Assembly (NCBI GenBank): GCA_031253835.1
Contig: JAIRVP010000032.1
Coordinates: forward strand, 62,001 to 126,000
DNA from: Burkholderia sp.
GTDB taxonomy: Bacteria > Pseudomonadota > Gammaproteobacteria > Burkholderiales > Burkholderiaceae
DNA: 64,000 bases
Reading direction: 5' to 3'
How positions within the stretch are numbered: position 1 is the stretch's first letter; every line of letters starts with the position of its first letter. Shown here piece by piece: positions 58,809 through 64,000 of the stretch. A program made the position numbers and the translations under genes. The notes beneath the pieces were generated by a model. That model saw nothing but the letters and a program-made list of their open reading frames with translations, searched no databases and had not been told where the DNA came from.

Positions 58809-58841
58809 GCGCGGCCGCACCGGCCACGCCCACGGCGCCGG

Positions 58842-59687
58842 TCACGCCGGTTTCGCGCCGATTTCCCATCGCCCGTGCGATTGCGCGCACCGCACCAGCC
58901 GCTGCGGATCGACGTTCTCCCCTGCCTTCATGCGCCTCGCCGTGGCCGCCAGCTTGAGCGTGCCGGCCTGCGCACACGCGAGCGCGCGCTCGAGCAGGAT
59001 CCGCAACGACGGCAGCTTGTTGTCGTTCTTCCACGCGAACGCGACGAAGTTGTTGTCGTCGCCGCACGGCACGAGCGTATACGACGCACCGAACACCGCC
59101 CGCAACTGCTCGAGATGCTGCGGCAGCGCCGGATCGTCGTCCATCAGGTTGATCGCCAGCACGCCGGTTTCGCCCAGGCGCGTGCGGCACGCGTCGAGGA
59201 ATGCCGCGCCCGTACACCGGCCCGGCGTGCCGTCGGCGACGAATGCGTCGTGCAGGATCACGTCCGTCCGGACATCCGCCCTGTTCACATGATCCGCGGC
59301 GTCGGCGCATATCACCGCGAACCGCGCGTCATCGGCAGGAATCCTGAAGACATCGCGCAGTGCGATCACGTCCGGATTGATCTCGACCGCGTCGATCGCC
59401 GTACCGGGCAGGTGCCGGTAGCAGTACTTCGCGAGCGAGCCGCCGCCGAGCCCGAGCATGCAGACGTGTGCGGGCTCGGGCTGCAGCAGCAGAAAGCCCA
59501 TCATCACGCGCGTATAGCCCAGCTCGAGCCGGACCGGATCGCGCAGCGACATGAAGCTCTGCGTGCCGAAATGATCGAAATGCAGCGACAGCGCGTGCCG
59601 CGTCTCCAGCACGAAGGGCCGGCCGTCGTTCAGCGGCGTCGCCAGGAATTTGACGAACGCGTCGTAGGAAGCTCGATCGTCGATCAT
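58842..59687 (-). CDS. Spermidine-synthase-like methyltransferase-fold protein
   Basis: The 281-residue protein has 'VCMLGLGGGSLAKYCYRHLPGTAIDAVEINPDVIALRDVFRIPADDARFAVICADAADHV' (about 74-132), the polyamine-synthase-type Rossmann core with the GGG-S-L loop and the Glu/Asp that binds the nucleoside. 'DVILHDAFVADGTPGRCTGAAFLDACRTRLGETGVLAINLMDDD' follows. The acidic polyamine-site motif of true synthases is not clear, so it may act on another amine or be a paralogue. It is a lone gene facing the YjdM gene. Confidence 0.8.
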   Translation of the reverse strand: MIDDRASYDAFVKFLATPLNDGRPFVLETRHALSLHFDHFGTQSFMSLRDPVRLELGYTRVMMGFLLLQPEPAHVCMLGLGGGSLAKYCYRHLPGTAIDAVEINPDVIALRDVFRIPADDARFAVICADAADHVNRADVRTDVILHDAFVADGTPGRCTGAAFLDACRTRLGETGVLAINLMDDDPALPQHLEQLRAVFGASYTLVPCGDDNNFVAFAWKNDNKLPSLRILLERALACAQAGTLKLAATARRMKAGENVDPQRLVRCAQSHGRWEIGAKPA

Positions 59688-59727
59688 GGTCGGGCAATCG
59701 GATGGAAACAGGCAGGTGCGCGGACGC

Positions 59728-60072
59728 TCAGACCTTCTTCAGGTAGCAGGCCTTCAGCATGAAGCCGCCCATGTCGGTCTTGCAGTCGACTTCGTGATCG
59801 CCGCCGACGAGCCGGATGCTCTTCACCTTGGTGCCCATCTTCAGCGTGATCGACGAACCCTTCACACGCAAGTCCTTGATCAGCACGACCGAATCGCCGT
59901 CCGACAGCACGTTGCCGTTCGCGTCCTTGACGACGTCGCCCGCCGGCTCATCACCCGCTTCTGCGCCGGCACCGGCCGACCATTCATGGCCGCAGTCGGC
60001 GCAGACGGTCAGCGTGCCGTCGGGGTAAGTGTTTTCCATCGCGCATTGCGGGCAGGCGGGGGCGGCGTTCAT
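59728..60072 (-). CDS. yjdM: YjdM/PhnA family protein (alkylphosphonate-uptake-associated)
   Basis: The 114-residue protein begins 'MNAAPACPQCAMENTYPDGTLTVCADCGHEW', with four Cys as CxxC...CxxC (a zinc ribbon). It continues 'DVVKDANGNVLSDGDSVVLIKDLRVKGSSITLKMGTKVKSIRLVGGDHEVDCKTDMGGFMLKACYLKK', the diagnostic PhnA domain. Its exact role is unsettled despite the name. GGAAG lies 5 nt before ATG 60072; an earlier ATG at 60084 is less likely. Confidence 0.9.
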   Translation of the reverse strand: MNAAPACPQCAMENTYPDGTLTVCADCGHEWSAGAGAEAGDEPAGDVVKDANGNVLSDGDSVVLIKDLRVKGSSITLKMGTKVKSIRLVGGDHEVDCKTDMGGFMLKACYLKKV

Positions 60073-60458
60073 TGCAGCTTCCATTCGGGGAGTCGGGTCG
60101 TTCAAAAAATGCCGGGCGGGCAGGTTGCGCACCCGGGCGGCCATGCGGCCGGGACACGCCGGCCGGCGGAGCGGCAGGCCGGCATCGGCGCACACGACAT
60201 TATAATGCAATACACATGTTCTGACCGATGCATTATAATCCTCGACTTCGCGACATTCAGCGAACTTGAAGGCAGCTTTACCGAGGTTGCCGGCACGTTC
60301 GCACCGGATCGCGCGCCGCGGCCTTGCGGGAAACCGTGAAAGCCCGGCCCGACGGCGCACGCGGCACGCGCCCCGGCACCGCATTTCACGCGGCCCGGTG
60401 CGTGGCCGGCCCGCCGCCGCACACCGATCCCGCCCCCGTCCGGAGGATTTCCAGCATC
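60073..60458. promoter_or_regulatory. Divergent promoter region with an ATTATAAT inverted repeat
   Basis: 386 bp without a gene. ATTATAATGCA (60199-60209) and TGCATTATAAT (60229-60239) form an 11-bp inverted repeat, separated by 19 nt; each arm contains TATAAT on one strand. It could serve as overlapping -10 boxes for the divergent yjdM and HPr-like genes, or as an operator. GGAGG at 60442-60446 precedes the HPr-like start. Confidence 0.5.
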
Positions 60459-60722
60459 GTGGCAACCGTTGTGTACGTTCAGATCGGCCCCGCGTGGAAC
60501 CGCAACCGCGGCGCCGCCGCCCGCGACGCAACCGCCGACGCAGCGCGCCGCTTCGAAAGCGACATCCTGCTGATCGCGAACGGGATCAGCGGGAACGCGA
60601 AGGACACCGCGGCCATCGCGTCGCTGCAGGTACACGGCGGCACGTCGGCCCAGGTGCTGGCCACCGGGCCCGACGAAGAAGCGGCGCTGCACGCGCTGCT
60701 GCCGCTGCTCCAGGCGCGCTGA
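60459..60722 (+). CDS. HPr-fold phosphocarrier-like protein lacking the active-site histidine
   Basis: 87 residues from GTG 60459 (GGAGG at 60442-60446, 12 nt upstream). The C-terminal two thirds follow HPr closely: 'RRFESDILLIANGISGNAKDTAAIASLQVHGGTSAQVLATGPDEEAALHALLPLL', including 'GPDEEAAL'. The loop where HPr has G-L-H-x-R-P (His15, Arg17) reads 'GPAWNRNRGAAARD', with no histidine, and the residue in the Ser46 position (A-K-S in HPr) is Asp (A-K-D). It is therefore unlikely to carry phosphate and may be a regulatory or binding version of HPr. The start codon is the main uncertainty. Confidence 0.75.
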   Translation: MATVVYVQIGPAWNRNRGAAARDATADAARRFESDILLIANGISGNAKDTAAIASLQVHGGTSAQVLATGPDEEAALHALLPLLQAR

Positions 60723-60787
60723 TGCGTGCGCCGCCAGTCTCGCGGCATTGCGCCGCCCACCCCGAATCTCCACTCTCCGAGGAAGCG

Positions 60788-61009
60788 ATGAGCGATACCG
60801 ACATGTCCAACACCCCCAACCTGTCAGCCTCCGCCCTCTGGGCGCTCGAACGCCTCGCCGATGTCCGTTACGGACGCGATGCACCGGCACTCGGCTGGTC
60901 GATCGCGCGGGAGCTCGTCAGCGCCGGGTTCGTCAGCCATCCCGTGCACGGCCGCTCCGGCGCGTCGATCACGGCCGAAGGGCGGACGTTCCTGAAAAGC
61001 CGGAAGTAG
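60788..61009 (+). CDS. Small hypothetical protein, possibly winged-helix-like
   Basis: 73 residues: 'MSDTDMSNTPNLSASALWALERLADVRYGRDAPALGWSIARELVSAGFVSHPVHGRSGASITAEGRTFLKSRK' in short pieces. The alternating helix pattern with 'GWSIARELVSAGFV' followed by 'ASITAEGRTFLKS' resembles the end of a winged helix. GGAAG precedes ATG 60788. I do not recognise the family. A GC-rich hairpin follows the stop (61013-61039). Confidence 0.65.
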   Translation: MSDTDMSNTPNLSASALWALERLADVRYGRDAPALGWSIARELVSAGFVSHPVHGRSGASITAEGRTFLKSRK

Positions 61010-61012
61010 GCT

Positions 61013-61039
61013 GCCCGGGCCGCCGGTGAGCGGCCGGGC
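61013..61039. terminator. GC-rich hairpin after the small hypothetical gene
   Basis: GCCCGGGCCGC (61013-61023) pairs with GCGGCCGGGC (61030-61039) with one bulged base. It starts 3 nt after the stop at 61009. No U-run follows. Confidence 0.5.
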
Positions 61040-61216
61040 ACGGTGCCGGCGTTACGGCCGCACGGCGTGCGACGGCGGCGAGGCGTACGGGTATGCGCCG
61101 CCGTTTCATCGGGAAACGGCGGCTGCGTGATTCCGGCGCCGTCGCTCGGTGGTTTTGATATGATTTTCGGCTTTGACGGTCTGGTTGTTCTGTTCAACTC
61201 TGTTCCGGAAACCTCG

Positions 61217-61756
61217 ATGCCGCCTGTCTCTTCCCCGCCCGTTCTCGACACGCCCCGCCTCATCCTCGAAGGCCATTCGCTCGGCGACTTCGACACACTT
61301 GCCTCGATGTGGGCCGAACCCGACGTCGTCGCGCATATCTTCAACGGCCAGCCGTCCGAGCGGCGCGATTCGTGGATGCGCATGCTCTGGTATCGCGGGC
61401 TGTGGCCGCTGCTCGGCTACGGCTACTGGTCGATCCGTGAAAAGGCGTCCGGTCGCTATGTCGGCGATCTCGGCTTCGCGGATTTCCACCGGAACATCGA
61501 GCCGTCGATTCGCGGCGTGCCGGAAGCCGGCTGGGCGCTCGCGACCTGGGCGCACGGCAAGGGCTACGCGACCGAGGCGCTCGCGGCCGCGCTGGCGTGG
61601 CTCGATGGGCAGGAACGCTTCGAGCGCAGCGTGTGCCTGATCGCACCGACGAACGTCGCGTCGATCCGCGTGGCGGAGAAAGCCGGCTTTGGCGAGCCGG
61701 AACGCATCCGCTTCAACGACGCCGATTCGTTGCTGTTCTCGCGCACGTGCCGATAG
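61217..61756 (+). CDS. GNAT family N-acetyltransferase (RimJ/RimL-like)
   Basis: The 179-residue protein has the RimJ/RimL-type layout: 'LDTPRLILEGHSLGDFDTLASMWAEPDVVAHIFNGQPSERRDSWMRMLWYRG' (about 9-60), the core 'GVPEAGWALATWAHGKGYATEALAAALAWL' (acetyl-CoA site, about 105-135) and 'CLIAPTNVASIRVAEKAGFGEPERIRF' (about 141-167). ATG 61217 is preceded by CGGAAAC. It might modify a protein N-terminus or a small amine; no substrate is indicated. Confidence 0.88.
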   Translation: MPPVSSPPVLDTPRLILEGHSLGDFDTLASMWAEPDVVAHIFNGQPSERRDSWMRMLWYRGLWPLLGYGYWSIREKASGRYVGDLGFADFHRNIEPSIRGVPEAGWALATWAHGKGYATEALAAALAWLDGQERFERSVCLIAPTNVASIRVAEKAGFGEPERIRFNDADSLLFSRTCR

Positions 61757-61787
61757 GCGCGGCCACCGCGTCGACCCGGTGGCCGGG

Positions 61788-62009
61788 TCACTCCGCTGCC
61801 GGTTCGTAGAAATGCCTGAAGAGGCCGTTGTCCATCGGCCAGCAGTTTCCGCATTCGTCGAGCAGGATCCAGTCGCCCGGCTTCACCGAGCGCCAGCCTT
61901 CGGGCGTCGCGACGACCCAGACGCCGTGACGGCTCTCCACCCGGTCATGATCGCCGTCGGCGAACCACTGTGTCGCATCGACATAACTGGTGCGTTTTCT
62001 GAATCTCAT
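61788..62009 (-). CDS. Small phage-like PGDWI-motif protein
   Basis: 73 residues: 'MRFRKRTSYVDATQWFADGDHDRVESRHGVWVVATPEGWRSVKPGDWILLDECGNCWPMDNGLFRHFYEPA' in short pieces. The layout (start K/R-K/R, 'DATQW', 'VKPGDWIL', final 'F...YEP') is that of a small family common in phages and prophages. No other phage gene is nearby, so it may be a lone acquired gene. ATG 62009 has GGGAA upstream; ATG 62033 is an alternative. Confidence 0.7.
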   Translation of the reverse strand: MRFRKRTSYVDATQWFADGDHDRVESRHGVWVVATPEGWRSVKPGDWILLDECGNCWPMDNGLFRHFYEPAAE

Positions 62010-62032
62010 GCCATTCCCAATGGAAGCGACCA

Positions 62033-62413
62033 TCAGCTTCGCGTTGCAGGGCGGGAATCGGATCGGGTGCCCGTGCGGGACGCACGGCGCGATGCTGCAG
62101 CGCCCACCCCGAGCAGTTGCTGTCTCGCTTTCAACGCGTTCATTGCCACGCGGGTTTCGTGCAACGCAACCCGGCTCTCGGCCATGCGCACCTGCAACGT
62201 GTCGCGGGCGACCGCGGAGATCCGGACGTCCATCTCCTGCATGCGCCTGAGCGCCGCCAGCACCTCGTCCGGTCGTTCGGGGGCAAGCGCAGCCACGAAC
62301 GTCAACCGCGTGTCGGCAGCCTGAACGGCCTCGCTCCAGTCGGCCCGCGCCACCGCGACTTCGATCGCGTTCGTGAGCGCATCGAGACGCTGGACGACTT
62401 GCAACGGCGTCAT
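62033..62413 (-). CDS. Small helical protein, FliT-like (uncertain)
   Basis: The 126-residue protein reads 'MTPLQVVQRLDALTNAIEVAVARADWSEAVQAADTRLTFVAAL' followed by 'PDEVLAALRRMQEMDVRISAVARDTLQVRMAESRVALHETRVAMNALKARQQLLG', long amphipathic helices with a basic tail. Length and helix pattern resemble the flagellar chaperone FliT, but no flagellar gene is nearby and the motif evidence is weak. A GGGGGGG run just before ATG 62413 gives a strong ribosome site. It follows the response regulator region on the opposite strand. Confidence 0.55.
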   Translation of the reverse strand: MTPLQVVQRLDALTNAIEVAVARADWSEAVQAADTRLTFVAALAPERPDEVLAALRRMQEMDVRISAVARDTLQVRMAESRVALHETRVAMNALKARQQLLGVGAAASRRASRTGTRSDSRPATRS

Positions 62414-62922
62414 TTCCCCCCCCCGTCATGGCACGCGGTTCGTTTGCCTGCCCGGCGACCAGCGCGCAATACGGCCGGGACACCAACGAATCGCGGCCCA
62501 TCGTGCAGCACGCGGCAGGTGCTGCAATTGTAGGGACGGATGCTCGGCGAGGTTGGTAATATTTTGTAATGATATGTCGAGTAACCTTGCCTGGCCTCGG
62601 TTCCGCCGATTCGGGCGACGTTCGCGACAACGGATTTCCGCAAACGTTTTCGTCTGAAGGATGCGCGACCGCGCATCCTCGCCGGCCCCGCGCCGGATAT
62701 CGCACCGAGCCGTTTCGGCCGAACGCGCGACCGCACACCGACGGCCATTCGCCGCTCCGCCAGGCAGCGGCGATTTCCACATCGATATGTTCACCGAACG
62801 AATCAGATTTCGTCACATTCCGCCGGAATGTTGCGCAGTACCATGCACGTCGCGTCGGCTACCACGCGTTCGGACTGGGCCTGACCGCTCGCCCCTTTCC
62901 TGTTTTGCCCCCTCGTTCAGCG
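62414..62922. other. Intergenic region with a hairpin ahead of the response regulator
   Basis: 509 bp without a recognised gene. AGGATGCGC (62658-62666) and GCGCATCCT (62671-62679) form a 9-bp hairpin with a 4-nt loop. No convincing promoter pair was identified for the response regulator. Confidence 0.4.
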
Positions 62923-63633
62923 ATGCCCATCCGAATCCTGCTCGTCGAAGACGACGTTCCTCTGTCCACGCTGATCGCCGACTATCTGCGCAAGCATCAC
63001 TACCAGGTGGACACGCTGTTCGACGGCACCGGCGACGCCGCCGCGATCGTCGCGAGCCGCCCCGACGTGGTGCTGCTCGACATCAACCTGCCGGGCAAGG
63101 ACGGCTTCGAGATTTGCCGCGCGGCACGCCTGCAATACGACGGCGTCATCATCATGGTGACGGCCCGCGACGAACCGTTCGACGAGCTGCTCGGCCTGGA
63201 ACTGGGCGCCGACGACTTTCTCCGCAAGCCGGTCGAGCCGCGCATCCTGCTCGCGCGGATCAAGGCGCAGTTGCGGCGGGTGCGCCCTCAGCCGGCCGAC
63301 CGCGTACCGGAATCGCCGCAGCGGTTCACCTTCGGCAAGTTCTCGATCGACCGCGCGGATCGCCGCGTCCACCTTCCCGACGGCAGCGTACCGCGCCTCA
63401 CGTCGACCGAATTCGACCTGCTGTGGGCGCTGGCCTGCCGCGCCGGCGAAGTGGTCAGCCGCGAAGACCTGACGCTGCTGCTGCGCGGCATCGCGTTCGA
63501 CGGCCTCGATCGCTCGATCGACGGCCGCATCTCGAAGCTGCGCCGCAAACTGTGCGACGACGCGACCGAGCCGAAGCGGATCAAGACCATCCGCTCCAGG
63601 GGGTATCAGTTCAGCAAGCACGCGTGGGAATGA
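62923..63633 (+). CDS. OmpR/PhoB-family response regulator
   Basis: The 236-residue protein has a receiver domain 'MPIRILLVEDDVPLSTLIADYLRKHHYQVDTLFDG' with phosphoacceptor Asp in 'DVVLLDINLPGKDGFEI' (about 51), a Thr/Ser switch in 'VIIMVTARDE' and Lys in 'DDFLRKPVEPR'. An OmpR-type winged helix follows ('VHLPDGSVPRLTSTEFDLLWALACRAGEVVSREDLTLLLRGI', 'GRISKLRRKLCDD', 'IKTIRSRGYQF'). ATG 62923 matches the family start. No sensor kinase gene follows in the window (the next gene is on the other strand), so it is an orphan or its partner lies elsewhere. Confidence 0.92.
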   Translation: MPIRILLVEDDVPLSTLIADYLRKHHYQVDTLFDGTGDAAAIVASRPDVVLLDINLPGKDGFEICRAARLQYDGVIIMVTARDEPFDELLGLELGADDFLRKPVEPRILLARIKAQLRRVRPQPADRVPESPQRFTFGKFSIDRADRRVHLPDGSVPRLTSTEFDLLWALACRAGEVVSREDLTLLLRGIAFDGLDRSIDGRISKLRRKLCDDATEPKRIKTIRSRGYQFSKHAWE

Positions 63634-63666
63634 CGCGGCGCGTATGCCGCCGTACGGCGCGCCGGA

Positions 63667-64000
63667 TTACGTGCCCGTCGTCTTCTCGACCGGCGCGGCC
63701 ACCGGCGACTGCGGATCGCGCGCGAGCCCTTGCGCGAACACCTTCAAGCCCTCGAGCAGCGGCGTCAGCGCATCCCACAGCGCTTCGTCGTGCAGCAGCC
63801 GGTACGCGCCGCGCACGCCGGGCGCGACGTGCGCGTGCTGCGACGGCTGCCATGCGCCGACATGATGCAGCGCATCGGCGGCCGCGAACACGGCCTTGCC
63901 GAACTGCTCGGGTGGAATGCGCGACAGCGCCGTCAGCAGGACCGCGAGATTCTGCATCCCGCTTTGCATGCCCGGCTTGTCGAGCGCATCGACGAACGTG
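63667..64000 (-). CDS. DUF1641 family protein (partial, cut by window edge)
   Basis: A minus-strand frame is open from the window end to TAA at 63667-63669. The visible 110 residues read 'ALDKPGMQSGMQNLAVLLTALSRIPPEQFGKAVFAAADALHHVGAW', then 'GVRGAYRLLHDEALWDALTPLLEGLKVFAQGLARD'. This fits the C-terminal half of the DUF1641 family, whose members sit beside formate-dehydrogenase or flavoprotein genes. The N-terminus lies outside the window. Confidence 0.7.
   Translation of the reverse strand, partial: TFVDALDKPGMQSGMQNLAVLLTALSRIPPEQFGKAVFAAADALHHVGAWQPSQHAHVAPGVRGAYRLLHDEALWDALTPLLEGLKVFAQGLARDPQSPVAAPVEKTTGT

Noticed and set aside
1..64000. tRNA, rRNA, CRISPR and riboswitch search by eye
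   Set aside because: No cloverleaf-like sequence, regular spaced repeat array or conserved riboswitch core was seen; a covariance-model scan would be the decisive check.

Overview
The window is about 66 % G+C DNA from a Burkholderia, most likely the Burkholderia cepacia complex. The basis is codon bias, dense short operons, an OmpC-type porin, a ZmpA/ZmpB-like M4 protease, many LysR/AraC/LacI regulators and repeated organosulfur-scavenging genes. Content this accessory suggests a secondary replicon. I see no rRNA, tRNA, CRISPR array or complete insertion sequence.

Layout. 1-3709: end of a polysaccharide deacetylase, MmgE/PrpD, a methyltransferase, a VOC protein and a small P-loop kinase. 3750-12461: organosulfur cluster A, with a sulfonate-type ABC transporter, an MFS carrier, an NtaA/DszA-type flavin monooxygenase and two divergent SfnB/DszC-type flavoproteins. 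12611-16873: a CoA-ester pathway (HpcH/HpaI lyase, CaiB CoA-transferase, acyl-CoA dehydrogenase) with a divergent LysR regulator. 16947-18973: AraC/GyrI regulator, a LysR remnant and a lineage-type hypothetical protein. 19025-27326: a LacI-controlled catabolic island with a ribose-type ABC transporter, phosphotriesterase-family hydrolase, GATase1-like protein, M20 hydrolase and ribokinase-family kinase. It forms two transcription units, each preceded by the same roughly 16-bp palindrome.

28718-34459: M4 metalloprotease, a DJ-1/PfpI pseudogene, then an amine-catabolism operon (FAD oxidase, unknown 201-aa protein, coniferyl-aldehyde-type dehydrogenase). A flavin monoamine oxidase lies divergent at 35145, and the shared intergenic region carries two related palindromes. 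36679-40682: a FkbM-like methyltransferase and two TPR-glycosyltransferase fusions. 41581-51321: organosulfur cluster B, with an orphan binding protein, DUF3088, porin, SfnG-like monooxygenase, SfnB-like flavoprotein, a second sulfonate/taurine-type ABC transporter and a TauD dioxygenase.

51471-64000: a DKNYY protein; a hipBA toxin-antitoxin pair behind four regularly spaced operator-like palindromes; an SDR/AraC divergent pair; small membrane proteins; a DUF1275 protein; a small RHH protein; a spermidine-synthase-like protein; YjdM/PhnA; an HPr-fold protein lacking the phospho-histidine; GNAT; small hypotheticals; an OmpR-family response regulator; and the end of a DUF1641 protein.

The strongest candidates for undescribed biology are the twin-operator sugar or ester island (19-27 kb), the HPr-like protein without its active histidine (60.5 kb), the phased operator array upstream of hipBA (52.9-53.1 kb) and the amine-oxidation island with its unknown third protein (31-36 kb). 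All functional calls come from reading motifs by eye; no database search was run.
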